This document shows positions 37,730 through 45,646 of a DNA stretch of 64,000 nucleotides, piece by piece; the first letter of the stretch is position 1, and each line of letters opens with the position of its first letter. A program made the position numbers and the translations under genes. This DNA is from JBDWFY01 sp039976075 (GTDB lineage: Bacteria; Pseudomonadota; Alphaproteobacteria; Rhizobiales; Stappiaceae): positions 930,001 through 994,000 of the forward strand of contig JBDWFY010000013.1 of NCBI GenBank assembly GCA_039976075.1, given 5' to 3'. The notes under the pieces were generated by a model. That model was given only the letters and a program-made list of their open reading frames with translations, had not been told where the DNA came from and did no database searches.

Positions 37730-38320
37730 TCACCCATTCATCACCTCTCTGTAGTGGTGTGAATGTTGGCGATCCAGGACAAGAACACGATTATCTACTT
37801 CCTGTTTGAGGACTTTCGAATATCGCATTTCTGATCCGACTTCGACGAAGCCTAAACTTGCCAGCACTTTGAGCGAAGCGAGATTGTTTTGAAAAACACG
37901 AGCGCCAATCCGCGGTGCATCGTGGGCTTCAAATGCCCAGTTCAGCGTCGCCCTCGCGGCTTCAGAGGCAAACCCGCGACCATGATAGGGACGACCAAGC
38001 CAATAGCCCAGCGAAGGAAGAGCTGGAAAGTCTTGCAATTCACCCGGTCCTTCAATCGCCGTCACGCCAACAAAGGCGTTTTCATACGTCACCGCGAAAA
38101 CCGCCTCGTTAGCTATTGGATCACTGACAATTAGCTCCTCAACAAAGGCGGCCGCTGTGCCTGAGACATAGGGCCAGTCGAATCCGGTCAGCCACCGCAC
38201 AACGTCAAAGTCATGACCGCACAGGGACTCAATGGCCGAAACATCGCCGAATCCAATTGGCCTCAACGCCAGCCGGACCGTCTCGATGAGCGGCAACTTT
38301 TGGTGTTCAACAGCAGCCAT
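37730..38320 (-). CDS. GNAT N-acetyltransferase, RimJ/RimL type (first of three)
   Basis: 196 residues from ATG 38320; a GTG at 38347 is also in frame and neither has a good ribosome-binding site. Acetyltransf_3-type domain with TVRLALRPI at the start, GYWLGRPYHGRGFASEA as the acetyl-CoA loop (family pattern Q/RxxGxG/A) and NLASLKVLASLGFVEVG near the end. It shares the pattern LGYWLG+P(Y)GRG with the next two genes, so the three look like paralogues. RimJ/RimL relatives acetylate ribosomal-protein N-termini; the substrate here is unknown. Confidence 0.88.
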   Translation of the reverse strand: MAAVEHQKLPLIETVRLALRPIGFGDVSAIESLCGHDFDVVRWLTGFDWPYVSGTAAAFVEELIVSDPIANEAVFAVTYENAFVGVTAIEGPGELQDFPALPSLGYWLGRPYHGRGFASEAARATLNWAFEAHDAPRIGARVFQNNLASLKVLASLGFVEVGSEMRYSKVLKQEVDNRVLVLDRQHSHHYREVMNG

Positions 38321-38428
38321 TGGAGTGCCGGGTTTTAATGACTGCACGAATGGTTCGCGGGCTATCGGATTCCAACATTCTCCTGCTGTCGATTGATTTG
38401 CGAGATTCGATGAGGAGAGCAGGCGTTT

Positions 38429-38986
38429 TCATGCGGCCACTCCCTGGCGAAAGGTTTCGCGCAATTCCATATCAACATGAGGAAGCACGGTGTCACGGGC
38501 CGTACAGTAGAGCATGGACTGTCCTGTTCGGCGGAAACCAAGTTTCGTCAATACGTTGATCGAATCCGAATTATGAGCAAACGCACCGGAGCGTATGATT
38601 TCAGGCGCAAGTGTCGCGAAAATCCATGTAAGGACCTCATTGGCCGCCTCGGTCATGTACCCGCGCCCCCAATAAGGCTTTCCAAGCCAATAGCCGATAC
38701 CGGGAATACCATCGGACTGGTTGGGATGATTTTGGCCGTGCAAGCTGACAATTCCGATCAGGTCGCCATCGCAGGTGATAGCAAAGTCGAAGCCGTCTTG
38801 ATCGGGAACCTTTGATCTGCTGCGCTGAATAAACTCCAGCGCAGCACCATCAGGATAAGGATGGGGAACGACAGCAAGTTTCCCCGCCACGTCAAAATCG
38901 CTCACCATCGCCTGTACCGAAGGGGCATCCTGCTCCGCAAGTGCTCGTAGAACCAGACGCTCCGTCGTCAGCACAATTCGTCTCAT
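38429..38986 (-). CDS. GNAT N-acetyltransferase, RimJ/RimL type (second of three)
   Basis: 185 residues from ATG 38986, which overlaps the preceding stop as ATGA; a Met five codons earlier is in frame. The domain starts LTTERLVLRALAEQD, the acetyl-CoA loop is GYWLGKPYWGRGYMTEAANE, and NSDSINVLTKLGFRRTG closes the fold. It is coupled to the third GNAT gene and likely co-expressed with it. Confidence 0.88.
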   Translation of the reverse strand: MRRIVLTTERLVLRALAEQDAPSVQAMVSDFDVAGKLAVVPHPYPDGAALEFIQRSRSKVPDQDGFDFAITCDGDLIGIVSLHGQNHPNQSDGIPGIGYWLGKPYWGRGYMTEAANEVLTWIFATLAPEIIRSGAFAHNSDSINVLTKLGFRRTGQSMLYCTARDTVLPHVDMELRETFRQGVAA

Positions 38987-39570
38987 GAGGCTGCTCCCCA
39001 TCGCTTCAATGCCGCCCAGGCTTTCACATCCAATCTGTAGCGTTCAACGGAAACTGTGCCCGCCAGCGCAGCCGACCGGATAATCCCAACTTCCGTATAT
39101 TGAAATCCGCATTTTTCAATAACGCGCCTGGAAGCTGGGTTTGTCATGCGACAGCAGCTCCATAATTCATCCAGATCGGAGACAGAGAATGCATGGTCGA
39201 TAATAGTCTGCGCTGCCTCTGTCGCAAAACCGTTCCCCCAGAACGGCTCCCCGATCCAGTATCCCAGTTGGGGCACACCATTGTCATTTCGGTCTCCGTA
39301 TCCGCATGCGCCGATCAAGCGACCGGTCGATGCGAGCCTGATGGCAAATGTCGCCGAACCGGGCTTTTCACTGCGTGATCTTTGGATCCATTCCCTGCCG
39401 TCTTCCATGCCATACGGATGAGGCATATGGGCCAACATGTGGGCTATTTTGGTGTTATTGGCCAGATAGATGATGTCAGGCAGATCGTCATGCCTGGGTT
39501 TATCCAGAACCAGCCGTCCTGTTCTTAGACTTTCAAACGCGTCACTACTTGCCTCGTGATCAACAACCAT
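38983..39570 (-). CDS. GNAT N-acetyltransferase, RimJ/RimL type (third of three)
   Basis: 195 residues from ATG 39570, which has a strong GGAGG five bases upstream; the annotated frame extends six codons further. LRTGRLVLDKPRHDD opens the domain, GYWIGEPFWGNGFATEAAQ is the acetyl-CoA loop and NPASRRVIEKCGFQYTE closes it. It lies after the rpmA terminator, so it begins its own transcription unit with the second GNAT. Confidence 0.88.
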   Translation of the reverse strand: MVVDHEASSDAFESLRTGRLVLDKPRHDDLPDIIYLANNTKIAHMLAHMPHPYGMEDGREWIQRSRSEKPGSATFAIRLASTGRLIGACGYGDRNDNGVPQLGYWIGEPFWGNGFATEAAQTIIDHAFSVSDLDELWSCCRMTNPASRRVIEKCGFQYTEVGIIRSAALAGTVSVERYRLDVKAWAALKRWGAAS

Positions 39571-39660
39571 GACCCCCTCCGGTCTCAAATTCTGCCATAC
39601 CCCGTTTACGGCAAGAAAGTGGGGGTGTTGATGGTGAACTCCCTTAACGCGTTAAACACG

Positions 39661-39689
39661 AAAAAGGGGAGCTGGTTACCCAACTCCCC
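39661..39689 (-). terminator. Terminator of rplU-rpmA
   Basis: Stem of about ten pairs with one mismatch (39666-39675 against 39680-39689) and a short loop; on the minus strand it is followed by TTTTT (complement of 39661-39665). It lies 78 bp after the rpmA stop. Confidence 0.8.
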
Positions 39690-39766
39690 TTGTCTCTTTT
39701 GAAGACCGGTTCTCTGAACCGCCGGGTCATTGGGACACCGGCGATTATGAAAATCATCTACCGGCG

Positions 39767-40036
39767 TTACTCCGCAGCTTCCATCACCGGAAGCACGGAA
39801 ATATATGTGCGGCCATTGGCCCGAGCGCGGAAAGCCACTTTACCTTCCGTGGTGGCGAAGATCGTGTGATCCTTGCCAATTCCCACGCCATCGCCGGGAT
39901 GCCATTTCGTACCGCGTTGGCGTACGATAATGTTGCCCGGGATAACGGCCTCGCCACCGAATTTCTTGACGCCAAGACGGCGACCGGCTGAATCGCGACC
40001 GTTACGGGATGAACCGCCTGCCTTTTTATGAGCCAT
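39767..40036 (-). CDS. rpmA: 50S ribosomal protein L27
   Basis: 89 residues from ATG 40036 (GAGGAG six bases upstream); the longer frame to 40102 is not family-like. It begins MAHKKAGGSSRNGRDS, the typical uncleaved N-terminus that reaches the peptidyl-transferase centre. Full family length. It follows rplU by 26 bp in the standard rplU-rpmA pair. Confidence 0.98.
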   Translation of the reverse strand: MAHKKAGGSSRNGRDSAGRRLGVKKFGGEAVIPGNIIVRQRGTKWHPGDGVGIGKDHTIFATTEGKVAFRARANGRTYISVLPVMEAAE

Positions 40037-40062
40037 ATCTAACTCCTCGTCTTTCGTCCGTC

Positions 40063-40767
40063 TTACTTGTCTGCGGCCAGGGCTTTCGCCTGATCCAGCC
40101 AACCATCACGTTCAATGCGGCCTTTGAAGCTCAGCGCCTCATCAACACGCGCGATATCTTCTGCGCTGAAACCGGCGACTTGGGCAAATGTTGTGATGCC
40201 CAGCGCGTTCAGTTTCTTCTCCAGAACGGGACCAACACCGGAAATCTTTTTCAGATCGTCCTTGTCCCCTTCAGGCGCCGTAAACAATGCTGCGGTTTCT
40301 TCGTTCGCTGCAGCTTTCGTTTCTTCTTTCTTGGCTGCCTTTGGCTTTTCAGCCTGCGGCTTTTCTGCTTTCTTGGCTTCCGATTTCGCTGCTGCGGGCT
40401 TTTCGGCTTTTGCAGCGGCTTTCTTCGGAGCGGCCTTCTTGGCCGGCTTTGCACCATCGGTAAGGATGTCGGTGATGCGGACTGTGGTCAGCATCTGGCG
40501 ATGTCCGTTCCGACGACGCGAATTCTGACGACGGCGTTTTTTAAAGATGATGATTTTGCGGGTCCGACCCTGCGCAACCACTTCTGCAGCAACGCTGGCG
40601 CCATCAACCATCGGTGCTCCAACCACGACGTCACTGTCGCTGCCAACCATCAGCACGTCATCAAACGTGATGCTTTCGCCGGCTTCAGCGTCGACTTTTT
40701 CGATCTGCAGAACATCGTCTGCCGTTACGCGGTACTGCTTACCGCCAGTTTTAATCACTGCGAACAT
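40063..40767 (-). CDS. rplU: 50S ribosomal protein L21 with C-terminal helix-hairpin-helix extension
   Basis: 234 residues from ATG 40767, with AAGGGA eight bases upstream. Residues 1 to about 103 are normal bL21 (FAVIKTGGKQYRV, IIIFKKRRRQNSRRRNGHRQ). An Ala/Lys/Glu/Pro-rich linker follows to about 165, and then a helix-hairpin-helix-like domain (DDLKKISGVGPVLEKKLNAL) of the kind found in COG3743 proteins. Many bL21 proteins are only about 100-105 residues. Extended forms occur in alphaproteobacteria; the extension may touch rRNA or another assembly factor, but its role is not known to me. Confidence 0.95.
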   Translation of the reverse strand: MFAVIKTGGKQYRVTADDVLQIEKVDAEAGESITFDDVLMVGSDSDVVVGAPMVDGASVAAEVVAQGRTRKIIIFKKRRRQNSRRRNGHRQMLTTVRITDILTDGAKPAKKAAPKKAAAKAEKPAAAKSEAKKAEKPQAEKPKAAKKEETKAAANEETAALFTAPEGDKDDLKKISGVGPVLEKKLNALGITTFAQVAGFSAEDIARVDEALSFKGRIERDGWLDQAKALAADK

Positions 40768-40881
40768 TTCGCAATCCCTTATCATTTTAAGCGCACCCTT
40801 CGGCGCCGCTAAAAAGCGGTCTTTGGCGACGAACTTCGCAAATTGTATTAAGCGAGAATGAGCGTCTGGGAGCCTCGGGCA

Positions 40882-40919
40882 GCGCGTTAGGCGAGGAATA
40901 CCCGCCTGAGCTAACGCGC
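40882..40919 (-). promoter_or_regulatory. Hairpin in the rplU leader
   Basis: Perfect 9-bp arms gcgcgttag (40882-40890) and ctaacgcgc (40911-40919), with a further ggcg/cgcc pairing inside the 20-base loop. It lies 115 bp before the rplU start. No T-run follows, so it is more likely an RNA structure or operator than a terminator; see finding. Confidence 0.4.
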
Positions 40920-41159
40920 GGAATATACGGATAGAGCGCCGAAAGTCAATCCAGAACGAAAGAAAAAGAGTTTGAATTGCTGGAAAGAGTTGCGGTGAAA
41001 CAACAAGGCTGCCGCCATTACCAATCTTGGTTCATCAGCTCATTAGCACGGGGGCGAATATGTGCAAAAGTCTTTATCTCATGCCACTTGTGTGCACCGG
41101 TCCCTCTGTGTATGTTCCGCGCCACTTCAAGCCCGCAAGGGCTGACCACGCCTTTTAAC

Positions 41160-41249
41160 GGAGAGGTGCCGGAGTGGTCGAACGGGGCGGTCTCGAAAAC
41201 CGTTGTGCTGGTAACAGTACCCAGGGTTCGAATCCCTGTCTCTCCGCCA
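41160..41249 (+). tRNA. tRNA-Ser (anticodon CGA)
   Basis: 90 bases including an encoded CCA. Acceptor arms GGAGAGG and TCTCTCC pair with one G-U. The anticodon stem GCGGT/ACCGT (with one G-U) encloses CTCGAAA (anticodon CGA, reading TCG). The long variable arm of a class II tRNA is present and the T-loop is TTCGAAT. Confidence 0.97.
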
Positions 41250-41483
41250 TGTGCTGAAAAACAACATTGACTACACTATCTATATTAGCCCCGATCTGGG
41301 AGTTTTCGAACTCGACTTCTTCGGCGGATAGAAATCTCGGCACAAAACCTTGTTTTTCAATACAATCCTTCGGGTTAAAGTGCGTCAATGTGACTATTTT
41401 GTAAGTTCATTTTTATCGTATTTTAACAAAAAGCAATTCTGAATAGGAAGCTGTATACTAGTTTTAATTCGGCAGAATATTTC

Positions 41484-42224
41484 GTGAAAAAATTATTAAT
41501 ATTGCTGATTACTTCCACACTTGGCTTAATACTATTCGGGTCGTGGTTATCCAGTAAAATACCACCCCGTCTCCGTAGCGAAGAAATATTCCCCCAAAAT
41601 CAGCAATGTCAGGCAGTTGAACAAGCACTTTTGATAAGATTTCCAGCATTTGATGCTGGCTATCGGACTGTTAAAAACAAGAGCGGACTACGACGAATTA
41701 CCAACTGTGAGAGACTGTTTTTTGCTTATTTTTTATCTGACAAACAGCTGACAAGTCTAAGATACTATCTGACACCGAGCGGGTTCTATTCTAAGCGGAA
41801 AGATAACACCTCAGATTTGATTGTTCACGTTGGTCACGTCCAACCGGCCAGTTCCATTCAGGATCCAACACTTTTGACGAATTCTTATCTCCTTGACAAC
41901 ACAAGTCCATTGTTGAAAGCGCTAGCTAAATTCGATGGGAAAAGAGAAGCATCGGAACATGTCGGTTTGGACAATTTTTATCCACATATGAAATATCCCG
42001 ACAGGGACACCGAATATTTCATAAGCAATGAGTATTCAGCCGCTGAAGTGGTTGGCAGATGTCGGCGGACTCCTGGAAGGCGTGCGTATTGTACAATGGT
42101 CGTTTTCTCGGATGTTGATGGTCTCGCATTCGACCTGATTTTTCCCGCAAAGGAACTTCACCGGCACAAGTTGATGATTCAAACCACACTGAAATTTCTT
42201 AGAAACTGGAGAACGGAGGATTGA
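41484..42224 (+). CDS. Unrecognised AT-rich gene for an exported or anchored protein
   Basis: 246 residues from a GTG start at 41484. I do not recognise a family. The N-terminus KKLLILLITSTLGLILFGSWL is one hydrophobic segment, a signal anchor or signal peptide without a clear cleavage motif. The rest is soluble with scattered cysteines (near residues 42, 75, 192 and 203). The gene is clearly richer in A/T than its neighbours, codes for many Asn, Ile and Lys, and stands just after tRNA-Ser, which together suggest recent gain. No ribosome-binding site is obvious. Confidence 0.7.
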   Translation: MKKLLILLITSTLGLILFGSWLSSKIPPRLRSEEIFPQNQQCQAVEQALLIRFPAFDAGYRTVKNKSGLRRITNCERLFFAYFLSDKQLTSLRYYLTPSGFYSKRKDNTSDLIVHVGHVQPASSIQDPTLLTNSYLLDNTSPLLKALAKFDGKREASEHVGLDNFYPHMKYPDRDTEYFISNEYSAAEVVGRCRRTPGRRAYCTMVVFSDVDGLAFDLIFPAKELHRHKLMIQTTLKFLRNWRTED

Positions 42225-42436
42225 TCGCTGGATGGACAGCACAATCCATTGACTTCAAAATTGCTTCCCAGGATTTCAACTCTTCAAAAATATCATCAAA
42301 ATGGTTCGAACATTCTCCCAGCAGGTCCGCCACTTCATGCGATCCAGGGATGAACTGGATTTACTGTGTGATCCCGAGCAGTGCAGTTGCGGCGTGATAC
42401 TGGAACATGAATGACGGCAGCTTTCGTGTCGCTTTT

Positions 42437-43444
42437 TCAGGCAGTCCCGCGTCGCACCAGATTGAAACCCAGATCGACAATGTTTTTCCGCTCATTCTGT
42501 TCGGGATCGACCAGAATTTCTGCGGCGACCTTGCCGATTTTCTGTCCAGGGAATTCTATGGTTGTCAAATTGAGCGCGCTTTCTCGCGCGAGTTCCAGTC
42601 CACCAAATCCGGTTATTGCCATTTGCCCCGGGATTTGAATGCCTCTGCGGCTAGCTTCACATATGGCGCCCATTGCGACCGGATCACTAACGCAGACAAC
42701 TGCATCAAGGTCCGGCCATCGAGTTAGAGCCTGCGCGAAACCGGAAGCGCCTATATCTGCATCTGAACTAAAGCTCAAATCGCCATCTATATAGAGAGCC
42801 TCGCCAAGGCCGCTATTCATAAGGGCGTCTCGATAGCCTTCGGCGCGTCTTTTTCCGCGCCGATCTCCCGCGCGACTGGTCCCGATAAATGCAATCCTTT
42901 GGCGGGAAGATTGAATGAGATAATCGGTGACAGTCCGTCCTGCGTGATAGTTCGAAAATCCAACCACATGGTCGATCGGATGGTCCGGCAGCTGCCAGAT
43001 TTCGACGACGGGTACGCCGGAGGACGCAAGTAACTTCAGTGCTGAATCGGTGTGGTCGGTACTGGACAGCACCAACCCATCCGGACGCCGTCCCAGCAAT
43101 GTTCGAATGGCGGCGGTCTCCAGTTCGGGCTCATAATCGGTTTTGGACAATAACAACTCGTAGCCGGACTGCCGCAATGTGCGCGATAATCCCTCAATGG
43201 TGGACGCAAAAACGGAATCACTAAGCGTTGAGACCAATGCCCCGATAACGCGACTTCGATTCGATGAGAGCGCACCGGCAGTTTCGTCGGGGACATAACC
43301 CAATTCCCTGATGACGTCCTCAACGCGCCGGCGTGTTTCCTGAGACACTTTCTCTGGCGTGCGGATGACTCTGGAAACAGTTATTTTTCCAACATTTGCG
43401 CGATCGGCAACATCCTTCATCGTCACCCATTTCGGTTTGTCCAT
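42437..43444 (-). CDS. LacI-family transcriptional repressor (GntR-like subgroup)
   Basis: 335 residues. The N-terminal helix-turn-helix and hinge (VTMKDVADRANVGKITVSRV, then a hinge at about 50-60) are followed by a periplasmic-binding-like effector domain. The recognition helix GKITVSRV, with VSRV and not VSRA, resembles gluconate repressors of this family. It is divergent from the dioxygenase-TRAP-lactonase operon, and the two palindromes at 43508-43546 fit its expected operators. A ribosome-binding site AAGGGA precedes the ATG. The inducer may be a sugar acid, by analogy only. Confidence 0.93.
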   Translation of the reverse strand: MDKPKWVTMKDVADRANVGKITVSRVIRTPEKVSQETRRRVEDVIRELGYVPDETAGALSSNRSRVIGALVSTLSDSVFASTIEGLSRTLRQSGYELLLSKTDYEPELETAAIRTLLGRRPDGLVLSSTDHTDSALKLLASSGVPVVEIWQLPDHPIDHVVGFSNYHAGRTVTDYLIQSSRQRIAFIGTSRAGDRRGKRRAEGYRDALMNSGLGEALYIDGDLSFSSDADIGASGFAQALTRWPDLDAVVCVSDPVAMGAICEASRRGIQIPGQMAITGFGGLELARESALNLTTIEFPGQKIGKVAAEILVDPEQNERKNIVDLGFNLVRRGTA

Positions 43445-43488
43445 TCCCTTCCCCCATCACGATATGCGCGCACCAGAAAGGTATAGGC

Positions 43489-43517
43489 TTGACGGAATTT
43501 TGTGGCAATGGTATCGA
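43489..43517 (+). promoter_or_regulatory. Candidate promoter of the dioxygenase-TRAP operon
   Basis: TTGACG at 43489-43494 and TATCGA at 43512-43517, 17 bp apart. The -10 box lies inside the first palindrome, so repressor binding would block polymerase directly. The predicted transcript starts near 43524, before the ATG at 43582. Confidence 0.6.
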
Positions 43518-43523
43518 TACCAT
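43508..43523. promoter_or_regulatory. LacI-type operator 1
   Basis: Perfect 16-bp palindrome ATGGTATCGATACCAT with a central CG, the hallmark of LacI-family operators. It overlaps the candidate -10 box. The layout resembles the gluconate operators of E. coli GntR, which also have the outer AT and inner TACC-GGTA type half-sites. Confidence 0.8.
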
Positions 43524-43530
43524 CAGATTT

Positions 43531-43546
43531 ATGGTACCGGTACCAT
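43531..43546. promoter_or_regulatory. LacI-type operator 2
   Basis: Perfect 16-bp palindrome ATGGTACCGGTACCAT. It matches operator 1 except at the two central-flank positions, and the two centres are 23 bp apart, about two helical turns, so two dimers could sit on nearly the same face of DNA. Confidence 0.8.
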
Positions 43547-43581
43547 TTGCAGTAAATCATCCGTTGGACAGAGAGGCTGGA

Positions 43582-44478
43582 ATGCTAACTAAGGAACAAA
43601 TCGATTTTTATTTCGACCAGGGATATCTCCTGGTGGAGGATGTTGTTTCTCCCGAACAGCTGAATAAACTGCAAGAAATCACCTACGATTTTATCGATAA
43701 ATCGCGCCATGTAGCCAAAAGCAACGATGTCTATGATCTGGACAAGGGCCACTCGCCGGAAACACCAAAGCTCACACGGATCAAATTACCGCATAAACAG
43801 CATCCGTTTTTTTGGGAAGTGCTGAAACACTCGCGGATGACGGAGGTGTTGCGCCAGCTTTTGGGTGACAATGTACTTCTGCAAACGTCCAAACTGAATG
43901 CAAAGGCGCCTGGAGGCGGCGCTGCTGTCGAATGGCATCAGGACTGGGCTTTTTATCCCCATACCAACGACAACATGCTGGCATTTGGGGTGTTGCTTGA
44001 GGATGTTGGCTCCGAGAATGGTCCGCTTCAGGTTATTCCCGGCTCTCATAGAGGCCCGATTTTGGATCACAACAGCAAGGCAGGTGTCTTCTGCGGCGCG
44101 GCGGATCCGGATGATCCGGATTTTCATCTGGACAAAGCAGTCACTTTGACGGCCAAAGCGGGCTCAATGTCGATCCACCATGCAAGAACATTGCATGGGT
44201 CGGCACCCAACCTCAGCGATCGTGCGCGTCTCATGCTGTTTTACGAATGCTGTTCAGCCGATGCCTGGCCTCTCATGGGTGCAGGCAATTATCTGCAACG
44301 TCTGCCGCAAGAGAAGCAATGGGCTGACGTCATTGATCGTGTGGTGATCGGTCAGCCGGTTTTACAGCCGCGGTTGGAGCAGGTGCCGGTTCGCCTGCCA
44401 TTACCGCCGGCATCGGATGTCAGCTCGATATTTCAACTTCAAAAATCGGGGGGTGCCAAAAGCGCATTTGCGACCTGA
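43582..44478 (+). CDS. Phytanoyl-CoA dioxygenase (PhyH) family protein
   Basis: 298 residues from ATG 43582 with GAGAGG before it; the frame runs upstream through the operators, which rules out the longer starts. It is a non-haem Fe(II)/2-oxoglutarate oxygenase: metal ligands are the HxD of WHQDWAF and the distal His of RTLHGSAPN, and the co-substrate Arg is likely in DRARLMLFYE. It should be cytoplasmic, hydroxylating or cleaving a compound brought in by the adjacent TRAP system. It lacks features that would let me call it ectoine hydroxylase. First gene of the operon. Confidence 0.9.
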   Translation: MLTKEQIDFYFDQGYLLVEDVVSPEQLNKLQEITYDFIDKSRHVAKSNDVYDLDKGHSPETPKLTRIKLPHKQHPFFWEVLKHSRMTEVLRQLLGDNVLLQTSKLNAKAPGGGAAVEWHQDWAFYPHTNDNMLAFGVLLEDVGSENGPLQVIPGSHRGPILDHNSKAGVFCGAADPDDPDFHLDKAVTLTAKAGSMSIHHARTLHGSAPNLSDRARLMLFYECCSADAWPLMGAGNYLQRLPQEKQWADVIDRVVIGQPVLQPRLEQVPVRLPLPPASDVSSIFQLQKSGGAKSAFAT

Positions 44479-44570
44479 TTTCCATGAACCTGCGATGACT
44501 TCGCATTGAACTTGGACGGTTTCTGCATGTCGTGGGGAATGAGCAACTAAAATCTAAGTGGGAGGAAATT

Positions 44571-45560
44571 ATGAACATTATCAAAGTGATAACTGCGGCT
44601 GCAATAGGTGGATTGCTGTCAACGGCGGTGTATGCGGATACGATTGAACTGCATGGTGCGTCTCAATTTGATGACAAGCATCCCTATACACAAGCATTGA
44701 CGAAATTCGCTGATCTGCTGGATCAGTACTACGAAGGTGATCACGAACTTTCATTTGTTCTGCATAAAAATTCAGAGCTCGGAAATGAGAAAGACTATGT
44801 CGGTTACATGAACCAGGGCGTAACAGTCGATTATGCCATCGTGTCTCCCTCCCATATGTCGACATTTTCACAGGCCGTGACGATCGCCGATACGCCCTTT
44901 TTGTTCAGGGACGTGCCTCATTTTCAAAAATCGATCGAAGCCGATGTATTCAGTCCGTTGGAATTAGAACTGAAGGATCGTGCTGACCTGGTGCTGCTGG
45001 GTTATGGAGGGGGTGAAAAGCGCCATTTTTTCGGAACACGCGAAGTTGGCTCTCCTGAAAAACTGGAGGGGTTCCGGATGCGTATTCAGGGGTCGCCCAT
45101 CCAGACCAAAATTTTCACTGCTGTGGGCGCAGAACCGCAAGTTATTGCCGGTGGTGAAGTATATAACGCCATTCAGACCGGTGTGATCGAGGGCGCGGAA
45201 AACTCAGCCAATACATTCGAAGCGCTAAAATGGTACGAAGTCGGCCCTGAAGTGACGCTTTCCACTGTTGCAATCACCGTACGCCCGCTGGTTTTTGCCG
45301 GAAAGCGGTTCGACGGGTTTGATGCGGACTTTCAGGACGCCATCCGCAAAGCCGGAGCTGAAGCGATGGCATTCGAGCGCGGCCTTGAGATCAACGGCGA
45401 CGATGCAAAAATGCAGCAGTTGGTGGACGAAGGCAAATTGCGCACTTACCCGTTTGAAAATCGCGAGGCCATGCTTGCAAAAGCAGAGCCGGTCAAGATT
45501 GAATGGGCAGCAGAGATTGGTGCCACGCCCATACTGGATGCAATAAACGCCATAAAATAA
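44571..45560 (+). CDS. TRAP transporter solute-binding subunit (DctP family)
   Basis: 329 residues from ATG 44571, which has GGGAGGAA at ideal distance. Signal peptide of about 22 residues ending in VYA. The DctP fold is shown by ELHGASQFDDKHPYTQAL, GFRMRIQGSPIQTKIFTAVGA and the gate region VYNAIQTGVIEGAEN; the conserved Arg of MRIQGSP normally binds the ligand carboxylate. So the substrate is likely an organic or sugar acid. It is followed by the two membrane subunits. Confidence 0.93.
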   Translation: MNIIKVITAAAIGGLLSTAVYADTIELHGASQFDDKHPYTQALTKFADLLDQYYEGDHELSFVLHKNSELGNEKDYVGYMNQGVTVDYAIVSPSHMSTFSQAVTIADTPFLFRDVPHFQKSIEADVFSPLELELKDRADLVLLGYGGGEKRHFFGTREVGSPEKLEGFRMRIQGSPIQTKIFTAVGAEPQVIAGGEVYNAIQTGVIEGAENSANTFEALKWYEVGPEVTLSTVAITVRPLVFAGKRFDGFDADFQDAIRKAGAEAMAFERGLEINGDDAKMQQLVDEGKLRTYPFENREAMLAKAEPVKIEWAAEIGATPILDAINAIK

Positions 45561-45646
45561 ATCCCTCCCGTACCACCTGAGCTTTGTGCACAGGTGATCT
45601 TTGCGGCGGGTTCGGATGTCCGGACCCTCCGCACTTTTGTGAATAA

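Noticed and set aside
41160..42436. Genomic island inserted at tRNA-Ser
   Set aside because: No integrase gene and no second copy of the tRNA 3' end were found; only one atypical gene is present, so I report it as a possible remnant.
43396..43581. N-terminal extension of the PhyH gene
   Set aside because: The extension would run through the promoter and both operators and lacks family likeness; the ATG at 43582 has a good ribosome-binding site.
43582..44478. Ectoine hydroxylase (EctD) identity for the PhyH protein
   Set aside because: No ectoine genes are nearby, and the neighbours suggest carboxylate or lactone catabolism; only the general fold is shared.
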